A stretch of 64,000 nt of DNA from Mangifera indica (taxonomy: Eukaryota; Streptophyta; Magnoliopsida; Sapindales; Anacardiaceae): NCBI RefSeq assembly GCF_011075055.1, contig NW_025401120.1, positions 248,001-312,000 on the forward strand. The letters run 5' to 3'. A model generated the notes under the pieces. It did no database searches, was not told the DNA's origin, and saw only the letters and a list, made by a program, of their open reading frames with translations. The position numbers and the translations under genes were made by a program. Below are positions 11,810-24,642 of the stretch, piece after piece (position 1 is the first letter of the stretch; each line of letters starts with the position of its first letter).

Positions 11810-12370
11810 CAACTCGAACCAGTATAGTTTTGGAAGTTAGCTTGGCTTGGTTTAACTCGACTTCATTTTACTCAAATTCGAATAAAAAGATTTACTTCAT
11901 TTTTGAAATTAAGTCGAACTCGAGGTAAGAAGTATTCAGTTTGGTTCAACTTAAATATATAACTCGAATTGGTAGTTCATACTTGTGCTTAATATGATTC
12001 AAATTTGTGGTTCAAATAGACTCGAATTTATAGTTTGAATGGTTAGTTCGAATTTGTGGCTTGATTTGCCTCGAATTCATGACTTGAATAAGTGATTTTG
12101 TATATTATTTGGGTAAAATGATATTGTTTTGTCAATGAGTTATGAATTCGAGTCATAAATTCGAACAATCAATTTGAATTCAAACCATTGATTTGAAACA
12201 TAAATTCCAGTTGAATTCAAACCGAATTATATCAAATTATTTTTTATTTGAATTGAATTTGAGTTATTTTTAATTTTGACTCAACGAATTTGAACTGAAT
12301 CATTTTTCATTTGAACTGAGCTTAACTTAAGGAATGTTAGACTCGATTTAATTCATATCCACTTCTATTG
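11810..12370. repeat. Dispersed TCGAA-rich repeat
   Basis: Dense runs of ACTCGAA, TTCGAATT and TTTGAATT on both strands, the same style as the segments at about 9275, 19190, 29678 and 41064. The last two are flanked by direct repeats, so this is most likely a degenerate copy of a non-autonomous DNA transposon. Confidence 0.5.
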
Positions 12371-13680
12371 GCAAGAGTAATTTTAGAAATCTAGTTGGTT
12401 GGTTGAAGTCAATTAGCAATTAATCATTTGACAATTAATTTACAATAAAACTATGTGTATACACTTTTAATACATAATTTGAATATATAGATAATATGAA
12501 TGATTTTAAAATAAAAATAAAGTAATACTAATAATATGAGAACACATAATTTTTGTACACAAATTGTGTATAAAAAAATATATACACATCACATTGCTCA
12601 TTAATTTATTAGATTATACAAGTATTTATTTACAATAATACTATATGTATAATTTTTGTGTACAAATAATAATATATTATTATGTGATTAAACTTTGTTT
12701 TATTTTTAATTTTTAACTATGTAATTATATGATAATATATTATTATTTATGTATAAATTTATATACAAAAATTATACATATAATACTACTCATTTATATA
12801 TTTGGTGGGACCATTAGTAACCGGTCCATTGGAAGAGAAAATAGAACTTCTATGCATCAAGAAGAAGAAGATGCACCTACAATCTCGAAAGCGATAATGT
12901 GAAAAGAAAGATCCCATGACATCTTTATTTAGTGACAACTTTAATGAGATAGTTGATTGCCTGCCAATGTTATTATCAGATTTGGTACCAAATTTATGCC
13001 ATGTACTAGGCATATTAGAACAGACCGATATTTTCCAGATCCAGATGGCAAATGTTCTGTCAAACAGATCAGTCAAAAGTTACTAAAAGAAGTTCCAAGG
13101 GCTAGCTTGAATTGCTAAGTGGGAAATTCTTAAATAGTCCTAAGAAAGTTTGGGTTTGAACCCAGCAGATGTTATATTAATATCAGATTTTTAATTTATT
13201 TAATATAATAATTATATGATCAATTATTAAATTTAAAATTTTACTTGTTTGTTATAATTAATTTGGCCTAAAAAAGATGATATTCTCTAATTAAGTATGT
13301 CTCCGAGCAATACTTAAAAGGGAAAAGTTAATGATAAAAGCTATTGGAATGTGTCCATATGTAAAAACTGCAACAAGAGTGTACTGTTCACTTTCTTTTA
13401 GATTTCCATGATTCGGCTTATCAGAAGTGAAAAAGAGCACACTAACAGGCGTCTTTTAGATAATGATTTTTGATGTCCTCCCATACATCTAAGAAAAAAT
13501 AACATTAAAGATCAAAATAGAAAAGCTATTCAACTATATATTCATGAATCTTCTTAAACTTTTGGACAACAATATAATTGGTTCATCTCTTAAGTAACTT
13601 GAAAGAATACCATAAGGCAGCTCATGATGCCATGATGCCCATATTTTTGCACTGAGAATGTGTGATATTATATCATTGCT
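12371..13680. other. Intergenic DNA with an unassigned gene-like patch
   Basis: Mostly AT-rich. The stretch 12795-13085 has more balanced composition and is open on the minus strand for 96 codons; in the plus direction a 60-codon frame after a stop is also open. Neither translation is recognised. It may be an old gene fragment. Confidence 0.35.
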
Positions 13681-13686
13681 GAATTC

Positions 13687-13734
<48 letters not shown>
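13687..13734. repeat. (AT)n(GT)n microsatellite
   Basis: Alternating AT for about 9 units passes directly into alternating GT for about 16 units. Purine-pyrimidine alternation of this kind is hypervariable and can adopt Z-DNA. Confidence 0.9.
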
Positions 13735-13737
<3 letters not shown>

Positions 13738-13739
13738 TA

Positions 13740-15030
13740 TTTTACCGTAGACTCCACCCGTATTTGTTGAATGGATAAATCTGAGACATAGTGATCGGAC
13801 CTACAACAACTACATCGGATAAGTCAAGGTTTCACAAGCGTAATAGACGCTCAAACCTAGACTTATCTTATAAGTTCTAATGTTTAACCGGTTTTGTTAA
13901 CCCTTAGGGTCTTTAAATTCAGATATTGTATAGTATTGTTTCTTGTGTCTTGCTTGGAATTAATTGAATTAACTATAATTTTGAAAAGCTGACAATATTT
14001 ATTATTATTTGATAACTTTTTCTTTTTCTTCTATTAGGGTTTAAAAATTCAAATCGGATAGGTTGGTCTGATTGGTTGGAACGTCATCCGTTAGCAAAAA
14101 CTATTATGATTGTTTGAAAACTATTTTTGGAGTTAGATTAGATTAAACCAAATTGAATAAGATGGTTCAAACAGTAAAATTGGGTAAAAAACTAAATTTG
14201 ACCTAATGATCATAAAAAATTAATTTTTTTAAAAGAATAAACGACATTTTCCTACCCAAGGTCCAGCCTAAAAACATTTCCACCCCTAATTGCATGAATA
14301 ACATATTCCCGCTCAAAATTAAACCTTGTGTAAACAAAATTAACAAAGGGTAAAATAATAATTTTACTATCATTAAATTAAAATAATTAAAAAACATTTG
14401 TCTTACATAGCATACTTAAATGTTTAACATACAACCTTTAAAGAAGTTTTAAAACTCGCAAATCAATCCTTAAAATTTTTTCAAGCCTCAAGTTATATTG
14501 AAATTATAAATGACCCTAATAGTTATAATATGAGATTTACATCAATAATTTATTACATTTTATTCAATTTTTGGAGGGTGTAATTGTTATTTTCGAAACT
14601 ATTAGGAGAAATTAATATTTAAAATTTTTCAAAAGACCCTCAAATATTTTGAATTTCCAATAACCCTTGCAAAAATTTCAAAATCTTAATATTTTCAAAA
14701 ATTATGGTTTACCTTATAATATATAATTATATGACAAAGACACTCATTTTTATAAAAAGGGATTTTATACTATGAAAAAATAACATTATTTATATAGGTA
14801 TTATATTATTATTTTATCGTAAGTGATTAGCATAATTGTGGTATGTTATTATACTTTTTCCTAATATGATTATCTTACCTTAGCTGATTAGTCTAATTTA
14901 GTATTTTTTTTATATACTATAATATGTATTAACATGCCTAAATACAGGTTACATTTATCACAATTAGAAATACGTGTCATTCCACATTATATATATAGTT
15001 TTGTTTGAATAGAATCGATGTCTCTGTCTG
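13740..15030. other. Intergenic DNA, nothing firm
   Basis: A sequence near 14236 (ACATTTTCCTACCCAAGGTC) resembles a left end of the M1 MITE family, but I cannot find a matching right end. The rest is AT-rich with no recognised coding or structural signal. Confidence 0.4.
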
Positions 15031-15036
15031 ATTCAA

Positions 15037-15042
15037 CACGTG
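15037..15042. promoter_or_regulatory. G-box/ABRE-type CACGTG motif
   Basis: Perfect CACGTG in CAACACGTGTCG about 200 bp upstream of the 15243 ATG; an ACGTGTC-containing motif also occurs near 14972. The similar placement upstream of the 7028 gene hints at shared bZIP or bHLH control. Inference only. Confidence 0.4.
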
Positions 15043-15177
15043 TCGATATACTATAGATGCTTCACCTTCAAGCTGCCCACAGGTGGGCCATTTCAAATTA
15101 AGTGTTAGGAGAGATACCAAGTAGCACCAAAATCTGTTCCTTTGTTTCAATTGGAAATCAAACAACGCGAAGTCTAG

Positions 15178-15181
<4 letters not shown>

Positions 15182-15211
<30 letters not shown>
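15182..15211. repeat. (AG)15 microsatellite in 5' leader
   Basis: Uninterrupted AG repeat ending 31 bp before the start codon of the 15243 gene. GA/CT repeats just upstream of plant ATGs are common in leaders and may influence expression. Confidence 0.9.
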
Positions 15212-15214
<3 letters not shown>

Positions 15215-15242
15215 CTTTACTCTTCCTAGATTGATTGGAGAA

Positions 15243-15515
15243 ATGCGCAAACATGATGAGAAAGAGGGCAAGGCCACGGCCAAGGCCAGTGGGGAGTTGA
15301 TGCGGAAGCTCAAGAATGCAAGTGTCAATCCCCCCAAGAGGAAGTTAGTGAAGACGATGATGCTTGAATCAATAGTCCACTTTTGCTTTTCCCTTTTTTC
15401 TTCCTGTGGAGAGGATCCGGAGCCTAGCAATGCTACAAGCTGTGGAAATATGCTGAAACCGCGCAAACCGAAGAGCGCCAAGGGGAAGAACGGTGTGTTC
15501 CCAGATGATCCATAG
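15243..15515 (+). CDS. Small basic-core protein, array member G2 (90 aa)
   Basis: The first ATG follows a (AG)n leader. The upstream in-frame extension begins with GTG and reads through the microsatellite, so I exclude it. Residues 26-40 carry ASVNPPKRKLVKTMM, nearly identical to G1, followed by LESIVHFCFSLFSSCG. The hydrophilic N-terminus is rich in Lys/Glu. A C-terminal extension (about residues 71-90) is basic with Lys-Pro repeats and ends PDDP, echoing the SDP/RDP ends of the 26-40 kb members. No signal peptide. Single exon. The function is unknown. Confidence 0.72.
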   Translation: MRKHDEKEGKATAKASGELMRKLKNASVNPPKRKLVKTMMLESIVHFCFSLFSSCGEDPEPSNATSCGNMLKPRKPKSAKGKNGVFPDDP

Positions 15516-15659
15516 GATGCCCAATTGCCATTTCTTCCATGTTTGTCCAAGTCTTTGTTCCTCAGTTTTTATATTTCATGTTTTCTCGGTTGTTATATAT
15601 GGTCTTATGCTTTGAATCATTATGACATTCTGTTAGCTCCATGATGATCTGTATACTTG

Positions 15660-16065
15660 TCGAATCAGTTTTTTTTTTCTTGTTATTGTTGGTGGTGTGT
15701 TTTGCGATCGATCGATGGTGGCGGTGTTGTTATTGACTATTGTGTTGGCAGTGATATGGTAGGCTATTTTGTCCTAAAAATCAACTTCATCATCATCTTC
15801 TTCTTCTGGTTCTTTCTCTATCTTTCCCTCTTTCTCTCTCCTTCTCTTCCTTCAGATTCGTCTTCCTTTTCGTATCCTTCTTTCTTGTTTTTTCTTATTC
15901 TTTCATCCTTCTCTCTTTCTTTATCGACATCTTTCTTCTTTCTTTTTCATCTTTTTCTCTTTCTTCAACACCGTCTCAATTCTCCTTCTCCTCCGTTTTC
16001 TTCTTTCTTCTTTTCTTCTATATTATGTCTTATCTCTTAATCTTCCTCTTCTCTCTCTCTTCTCT
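15660..16065. repeat. Long pyrimidine-rich tract
   Basis: From about 15795 to 16065 the plus strand is almost entirely C and T (TTCTTC, CTCTCTC), a polypurine/polypyrimidine tract of about 270 bp. Such tracts can form triplex DNA. The open frame across it (poly-Ser/Phe/Leu) is a composition artefact. Confidence 0.75.
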
Positions 16066-16860
16066 TTGACTTGTTGGAGTTGACTGTGCGGGTGGATGAA
16101 GATAATCCTTGTGGTCGGAGGCCCCTTGTTGTTAAGTCTGAATTTTACCACTATATAAAACGCCTTGTTTATATGGGTAGTGAAGATGGAATCTCTGGTG
16201 ATGATGTTGATGGTCTGTGGATCATTTTACACCATTGTTATGTCTATATATTCTTGTTAAATCTTTTTGCTTTTGTTGCGCATTTGCTTCAGATGGTATT
16301 ATCCAGAATTATACTACAACTTCTATGCATAAAAGTTCATGGGCTCTTCAGTATTCATAAATTTCGTTCTTGCTTCAGCTTGCCTTCAATAGTCTATCCT
16401 TTTATATCTTCATTGCTTTTAATGACTTACACTAACTTAAATGAACTCTTGGGCAAATCCCAAGTGTTTATAAAGAATCCAGCATATTATCACCGCAGAT
16501 TATTGTTAATCTTAATTTAAGTTTATTTTGGGTATTGTAAAGTTTGGGAAATGCAAGTGGTTAATTGTTTATTTATCTAATTTGGTAATGATGACTATTC
16601 AAGGTTAATTATCTACCTAAAACTTGTGGCTTTCTTCCCCTATACATGAACTACCAAATCATTCTTGTTTTCACAAATTCTAATTCCTTTTTCTCCCCTT
16701 TTCTTCCTTTACTGGACCACTATTAATCAGACGCCCTGATTAGCCAACAACTTGTTACCTTTTGTGTACCACTATTTTGTTTATGGCGTCAAAATACACA
16801 TAGAGGCAGCAAAAATAATAATAATTAAAAAAAAAAAAACATGCAATAAAGCCATAAACA
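16066..16860. other. Unassigned DNA after pyrimidine tract
   Basis: A frame open for about 149 codons (16071-16520) begins with TTG, encodes a hydrophobic, low-information protein and is not recognised. I do not call it a gene. Confidence 0.35.
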
Positions 16861-16865
16861 ACAAG

Positions 16866-17640
16866 AGGTAGAGGTGTCGATGGGTCGGGCTGGAAGCCCA
16901 AACAGTAATGGGCTTCGGGTCGGGCTTTAAATGGGTCGGTCTGACCCATTTAATCAATATTTTAAAAATTTTATTTAAAATTTTTAAACACAAATTATTT
17001 TTCAATTATTAAAGCCAATGACAGTACTCAGAATATTTTATCTATAATCTCTCACTTATGACGGAAGAATACCGTAGTTACATGATGAAAAATATTATAA
17101 ATTGTAACATATTATAAATTAATTAATTTACATACTGTATAAATTATAAAATATAAATAAATATATACTATGACAATATTCAAATTGATTAAATTTATTT
17201 GATACTCGATCCATTTGTAATATTTTGTAATTATAAAATAAAAATAAAAATAAAATTATAAACATAAAGAATTATTATTTGTGAATTCAGATATTTTCTA
17301 AAAGAGAATTGATGAGAGAAAATGAGATTTAAAATACAACGAAATAATTAAGATTGAGAGATTTGTAAATGAAAGTGAAAATAAAGAAAAATTGAATAGG
17401 TTTATATAAACAAAAAAATTAATTAATTTAAAAATTAAAAAAAAATAAAGGCCAAGGCTTCTACCACAAAGGTTGAAGGATACACACAAGACAGAAGTAA
17501 GAAAAAAAATATTTTTAAACAGTATTGGGCCGGGCCGGGTCAACTCATAGGCTTAATATTAAAGCCTGAGGCCCGGCCCAATAGGCCCATAGGTCTAGCC
17601 TGACATGCTATAGTATCTGGCCAGGGTTTCTCGTGTCATG
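16866..17640. repeat. GGGTCGGGC-type dispersed repeat, probable DNA-transposon relic
   Basis: GC-rich ends (GATGGGTCGGGCTGG at left; GGGCCGGGCCGGGTC and GGCCCGGCCCAATAGGCCC at right) enclose an AT-rich centre. The two ends are partly complementary, the appearance of a common class of plant non-autonomous elements. No clean target duplication was found. Confidence 0.45.
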
Positions 17641-19185
17641 CTTTTTTTTTCGTTCTTAGTGTCGGGTCTCTATTCGACTTGACCTAATTGATGTGTCTAA
17701 CAAGAGGTTATGTTTAAGGGGGTGCATTTTGCAAACATGTTATATCATCCCATAGGGTGTTTTAGCAAACTTATAGACGTTAGTAGCTCCTTCAACTTTA
17801 TCGAACAAGAAAATGTGCAAATTGCTCTCTATCCAAGATGAAGTCGACACCATAGTATCCACACGAGGTATGTGGTAATTGAGGCTACAAAAAGGCTATG
17901 TGATTTGCTAGAATCTCTCTGTTGAATGGGATGAATATAGGTGAATATATATGAATTGAACAAAAAAGCCATAAACGTTACAAATTCATTTATTAGTCTT
18001 TTGTCAAACCATATCGATTCTTGTAAAAAACAGTTTGATAACCTCAAATTAAAAGATCACATGTAATATCGTTTGTTAAAAGATATATTTCATAGATACT
18101 GAGATAACCGTCTATATGTAATCCTCACCCATAATTACACCAAACTGTCAACAAATAATTTTTACATGTGAGATCTTTTATCACATTTTGATAAAATCGT
18201 TTAACACTATAATACTCTTAATCATATTGTTTGTACTGTTAGTTATGATATATAATATTAAGACTATAGGCATTTCTAAAATGACCATCATATGTAATTG
18301 ATATAAAGTTCTCATAATTAATTAATATATATTAATCTTTTTATCACAGTTTAATCATAATAAATATCATTCAAATACTTTAGGGTATCTACCTTAACAT
18401 ATTTTATTTTGGAAAATTAAGATCATCATTCTTGTATATCATATAACATATATGGGATATGAAATTGATAAAAAAAACTTTTGATTAAGTTCAGATTGAT
18501 TTCTCTCTTACTATAATTTACCTAACAAGAGTATGCATATTCTGGTCACAATATCTAATTATGACCATGGCTCCACTCAAGAACATTGAAGAGGGACCAC
18601 CTTGGCATGCATGTTGGATCAACAATTGACTTGTCGGCTAAGTACACATGTGAAACAAATCTTATGCCATTCAAAATTATTATTAGATCCGGGCCGGGGA
18701 TTGCATTGGCGGCTTTAACCATCATCAGGCCCCAGAAATCAAGGGAAGGGAACCAAATCAAGTAACTTGGCAAATATTTCCTCTAGCCATAGCGTATTTG
18801 CCGTGTGGGTAAATTGTCCTTGATAATTGTCCCTCACACAGCATCTAGCTGCTAGGTGACAAATATTTATCAATGAATAGATATTTATTGGACTCGCCAA
18901 AAGTTCAATAAACCTTATTTGAACTATCTGACCAGATAAATAAAACCTATAAAGTGTAGTGGACAATCATGGAAGATCACATTAATCCCATCCATAAATT
19001 TTATTAATCACATTTGCCGAGTTTTATAAATCTAAAACTTAATTATTGATACTTAAGTTAAGAAATCTTTGGACATCTAGTCCCCATCGTGATTGTGGTT
19101 CTGGCACTAGTGTCTTGTTAGTAAATTGCAAAAACATTTTCGTCATCCTGTTATTGAATTTTCAATGCAAAAATGTCATAAACAC
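17641..19185. other. Intergenic DNA, nothing recognised
   Basis: Several stretches around 17690-18050 and 18555-18970 have intermediate composition and short open frames on the minus strand, but none resembles a known protein. Confidence 0.45.
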
Positions 19186-19575
19186 AACGGTTGGATTGAC
19201 TTAACTCAAGTTTAGATCAATGCAAAGTCGATTTGGTTTGAATGAAATCAAATTGGTGTTTGATTTGACTATGAGTATAGTATCGAATTGAGTCAAGCTT
19301 TAAACTCAAATTAGTATTATAGTTAAGTTAAAAATAATTAAAACAATGTTATTTTGATATGTATTGATCAAACTAATATATTTTTAATCAATTCGTATTA
19401 AATTTTTCTATAATCACGAGCTTGGTAAGTCGAACACCTCTCAAGGTCGAACTTAAAATATTAAAACTCTCATATTCGAACTCACATTCACTTGAACTGA
19501 ACTCGTTTTAGATTTGTTTGAGCTAAACTCATTTTCAAACTCGAATAAATTTGGTTTAAAACAAGCTCTAACCAA
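19186..19575. repeat. Dispersed TCGAA-rich repeat
   Basis: Contains repeated TCGAA, AACTCGTTT and TTTGAGC motifs like the copies at 11810, 29678 and 41064. The ends are not defined by a clear target duplication. Confidence 0.45.
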
Positions 19576-20290
19576 AGCTGCCCACTCCCTCCATATTTTT
19601 ACATTCAATAAAACTATTTATGTATATTTTGAGTACACAAAATAGATATATAGATCATATATCTTAATATAATTAGATGATTTTAAATTAAAAATAAAAT
19701 AATATTTAATTATATGATAATATTTTATCTGTGTATCTATTTTATGTATTTAAAATAAGTACATATAATATTATATTTTTAAAGAACTTCACTGTGGTCA
19801 CATGATTATTAGAGAGTTTAATTGGAAAGTCAGTGCTAAAACAGGACCACTGCTCGCACTTATCTCTAAAAATATGTCAAAAAAAAACTCATCGGTAAAT
19901 AAATCAAATTCATTTAGGAATATACCAATATTCTGAAATACTTTTATCCGCCGACAGAAGATTGAAATAGATAACGATGCAGGTCCTAACGCTCTGGCTT
20001 GAGCCACATGAATTGTGACACATGCGAGATGACACAGTGCATTGGAGCAAATTTCCAATGTGGGAAGTCTTCATAATTATCTTGAGTGCACGCAATAAAT
20101 TATTTAATATTTAACATACAAAATGAAATTACAAAGAAAATCTTAATTTAAAACCATTTAATTAGATAATAATATTATTATTACTAAAAAATTAATGCTC
20201 GTTAAAGCATAATTAAGCTTCCAATACCGCATTGTCTGTATACTCTAAAATCTTAGGTTCTCGAGCAAGCATTGAAGCCGTTAAGAGAAG
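19576..20290. other. Upstream region of third small-protein gene
   Basis: AT-rich sequence, then a more balanced patch at 19790-20090 that is open on the minus strand for 86 codons with no recognised similarity. A possible TATA-like GTATACTCTAAAA lies about 50 bp before the 20291 start. Confidence 0.35.
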
Positions 20291-20479
20291 ATGAGCGAAG
20301 CCTGCAGCTATAGCCATGGGGAGAACAGCCGTGCCACAGCTGAGAGACCTTCAAGCACAAACAGGCCTAATCAGAGTGCGCATCATACCTGGGGGAAGCC
20401 GATGGTGCCGCCCAAACGAGGAGGAATCATAAGGAAGATTGTGGTTGACTTCATTAAACTTCTCTCCTCCGAAAAATAA
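20291..20479 (+). CDS. Small basic-core protein, array member G3 (62 aa)
   Basis: ATG at 20291. A polar N-terminus rich in Ser, Asn and His precedes the core at residues 37-50 (PMVPPKRGGIIRKI) and a terminal helix-like VVDFIKLLSS. Compared with G1 and G2, the core keeps V-x-PPKR-x-x-I-(K/R) but is otherwise diverged, and the Cys/Ser tail is missing: the protein ends right after the helix. Its downstream flank is duplicated at 35515 without the coding part. Two decayed relatives lie at about 27430 and 42970. Function unknown; the case for a real gene rests on family membership. Confidence 0.62.
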   Translation: MSEACSYSHGENSRATAERPSSTNRPNQSAHHTWGKPMVPPKRGGIIRKIVVDFIKLLSSEK

Positions 20480-20499
20480 TTTATCAAATTAAAGGGATG

Positions 20500-23400
20500 T
20501 GTATATCCAAATGTACTACTCTGCACATACTTCATGTAATGCAATAATGTAATTGCTGGCCTTTATCTTTATAATTCTTCTCCCATTGCTGAAGAATCCC
20601 CTTATGTTGAAGACAAATATTTGAAGCCAAAGCATGTGGGTTCACCCATGCCCATTTTACTATTGCTATTCAGCTTTGTATAATACAGGAATAAGTTACA
20701 ACTCTCTTGCCTCTTGTGCTTAATCTTTGATTTAGTCCATTCTGTATCTTGTTACGTTCATGGAACACTGGCTTGTACTCTTTTAAAATAAAACAATATA
20801 TACAAACAAATCTTACAAATCTATCTATATAAACTAAAACGACAATACATGTGATTGGGTAATGCTATTTATTTTTTTTTTAACTTCAAAATCACTCAAT
20901 CAGATGCTATCATATAGAGTTATATGAATATATTTGTATAATTTATTTGTACAGTTAACATTTCCCCCTCCCCCAGTTTGGGATTGATGTCTGCAGATTT
21001 ATTTGAAATTAATCTAACGAATCTAAAATGAAGCTGGAGTGGTCAAGTCATACATACCCTGATTTTCTTTCCAAAGATCAGTTGCGGAACCCAAAGGACT
21101 CTGCATTGCGATTGCCAATTTGGACACTCCTATAAAAAACCTACTGTTGGTTTAATTAATAAATCAAAACGAATCAACTTGTCTTCAATTGCTTGGGTTC
21201 TAACAAAATTGCCAACTCGTGCGGCCGATCAAACAATAAAAAATTATCTCAAGTTAAAATAACTCTATTCATAAGTGATCCATGGAAATATTTTATCCCT
21301 ACTAAAAATTTCACCCTAGATCTTATTAGCATTCTCGTGATTCTATTTCTATTTATAATTAATTGCTTTCTTTTTTAAATATTTTTTTAATGATTTATAA
21401 TTTTATATATAAAAAATATAATAAAAAGTCACAATCACGTAATCAAATCGTATATTAAAAATATAATTTTTTAATCATATATTTTGTATTATATCATATG
21501 ATACACTTTTTTTTAAAATAAAATATTAAAATAATAAAAAATTATAATTGACCTATATCATCTAAAAAAATATTACCAACACCCATAACATTATAAAAAT
21601 TTTCATATACAACCCTATTACATCATCATTTTCTTTAAAATAGTATATCTATTTATATTAATAATATATATCGTATCATATAATATATTTACTGTATTAT
21701 ATTAATTTGATATATTATATAATATATATTATTTTTTATTTATATTATATTATATCGTAAAATACATATCATATATAATGAGATATTAATAAGTATAGTC
21801 ACAATATATAATATAATCTCTTTAATTCTAGTTGGGTTGGGCTTTTAGTTATCTAATTAATTTAATCAATGTGGACACAGAAATTCCACCATGGGTATCT
21901 CCATAGGCGATCTATCTAGAAGCTTGTTAGCACACCCTAAAATATTGACAATGCTAGGTTAAAATTTAACTTGTGGAGTATAATAGTCAAATGGTATTTT
22001 GTCAAAAATAGTTTTTTATAGTAAAATATATCTTTTAAATAAAATAATAAAAATTTTATATTATTATGGTTTTATTTTTAAAAATATTATAAACATTTTA
22101 AAATATATTTTTACCATATTATTATTTTTAAAAAAATCAATTTATATCAATAAAATTAATAATAATGACTAATACTTATGCCTCATCATATTCGTATCAT
22201 GTCATATACAGTGACTAATAATCTATTGTACGGACAAAGAAATTGTGTGTTAAAGCAAGAAAAATATGGGAGGATTAAGAACAATTTGACTTAAGATATA
22301 AGAAAAGTATGTTAAATAAATCATTTGTTCAAATTTTTATCCAGAAAGTAGTCAGAGATGTAAATAGGAAAAGGTGAATTTAGATGGTGGAGGATTACAT
22401 CGGCGGCTTTAATGATCAAGACCCACACCACCGACCAACGGACCAGAGTCAAATTGCAATTTTTTTTTTTTAAGCAAAGGATCAATGAAATCATAACGAT
22501 TGATTACCCATCAAATAAAATAATTTTTAAATTTAATAATTAATTTAATAATTATTAAATTAAATAAATTAAAATTTTAATATAATATATTATTGAAAAA
22601 AATTTAAATTTTTAATTTTTTATATATAAATTTTTTTTTATCACTTAAATTATTTTAATGCGATTTAGAAATTGGGAATATTTTACCTACTTTTCTAATG
22701 AATATTTTGTTCCATGAATTCCCGCATGTGTACTCATGGACCGACCAGACTCAATTTCTCATGGAAAAAATCCTTCAAAAAGATTGAAACAATGCCTTCT
22801 GTACAGTGATATTCAAAAAGAAAAACATCACATCATAGACAACACCATTATCACAAATTTTAAGGGGAAGTGCTGCTTTTTGTTTCTCCATTTTTAGTCC
22901 ATCTTTCTATACAAAATCATCTACCTTTTTTCGTTTTTAATTTATAACATTGCCTGCAATTGTGGCATTGTAAAGATGGTTCATTGATAGTTCAAGTGGT
23001 TGAAAAAGATGCTCAGATGCAGGCCACTCCATTTTCAGAAATGAAGGAACTTTGTCTAATTTTGTCAGATAGACAAACTTTTAGACAATGATCAAACTCA
23101 TAACCATTACACCTATATTAGGCTTTCACTTTATATGGAATTTGGTCACGCTATTTGATATTAAATTAATCATTTTAAGGTTTTTTTAATATGAGTAAAC
23201 AAATTATTCGAATCCTGATATTTCACAAGGGATTCTTTCACTTAACCACTAAAGCTAATCCCCGATGTCTAAAAGGTTCTATTATTATATCATATTACTA
23301 TTAATTTAGTGGTGGTGGTATTAATATAATCAAACTATATTTAAACAATTTTAGATATATAATTGAATACACAAATAATATATACTTATATGATTGAACA

Positions 23401-24640
23401 AATTTAAATTATAAATAAAATAATATCTATTTATAAAATAATATATTATATTTTCACCAAATTATATATTTAAAATTATGGCAACATAGTGCTCTTATTA
23501 ATGTCTTGATTGACGACCGTCGGATCTTTATCATAGGTAGGATACTAGACGCATGCGTACCACAAAAGGCTAATCAACTACTCGATAATAACAACGACTT
23601 TAACCAAGAAAGATTTGTAATTTGTCCTCTTTTCCAACTAATTAATAAGAATGTTACACGTAATACTTGATTTGACCGGTGAGATTAAGGTCTAATTAGA
23701 CTCATAATCCAGATTTTATTGGTCAAATTCGGTGTTTTGAAGATCTTTTGCACCTATGACATTAGAATAGTCATGTCCAAATTGATTAAACTTTGTCCAA
23801 TCAGAATGCTGATATGGTCTTATCAATTTACAATATCTTGAATTGTCTATCTTCATCATTAATATTGTTCAAAGTTTGGCCATCTGGAAACTAGCCAAGT
23901 GTCTAAAATATTATTAAAATTAAAAAATAATATTATAAACATAAATAAATTATTATTTTAATTTATATAAACAAATTAAATAAAAATCCACAAATCTTTT
24001 ATCACGCCTATCAGCCTCTGTTTTGCAGCCACCATTGGCACAGAAATTGTGACGTAGCAGAAGCAGAATCCAAGGATTGGCTGCAATTTTCTGGGTTTGA
24101 TGTTATGTGTCTGCAGTTTGCCTTACAGATGGTCCTGGCGTCAGAAGATTTGAAGCAGCAATTTGAGAAAATGTAAAAGTACTCTGCAAGTTGGCATTAA
24201 AGGCATGCACAATTTTGTAAAGCAGTTGATGATGCAAACTCCATGACATCACCCGGGGCGAGTTCTTAAATTTATTTTTAAATCTTAAGATTGGAGGCAC
24301 ACGTAACATGTTTGATAATTTAATATTTTAATTCAAGAAGCAAGATATGGCAGGCGTTTGTGGACGCCATTGATTCCCAAATCCCTTATTAAATGCAGTA
24401 GTTTTTGCCTGTTCTTATTTTATTATGCAGTGAGCGAATCGGTTTCACATAAAATTAGTATAACATAATTAAAATTTTAAAATTAATTTAGTTATGATAA
24501 TATTATCCAACTACTTTTTTTTCTGTAATCTCAGTAAAGAAATATGGATCAACCAAATTAATAACCAACTTTGGGAGAATATCAAAAACTAAATAAACAC
24601 TTAATTAAATATTTAAAATTAAATATATATAGTTTTATTA
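20500..24640. other. Non-coding spacer of block A between G3 and G4
   Basis: No gene is seen. The stretch is AT-rich with islands that are conserved in block C (for example GACCGACCAGACTCAATTTC near 22740 and 36965). These islands are older duplicated sequence; whether they are functional is not evident. Confidence 0.55.
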
Positions 24641-24642
24641 AA

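Noticed and set aside
15102..15242. N-terminal extension of G2
   Set aside because: Begins with GTG and translates the AG microsatellite into an Arg-Glu run.
15657..16040. 127-codon Phe/Ser/Leu-rich frame
   Set aside because: Produced by the C/T-rich tract.
16071..16520. 149-codon frame after the pyrimidine tract
   Set aside because: Starts with TTG, has no recognised domain and no conserved counterpart.
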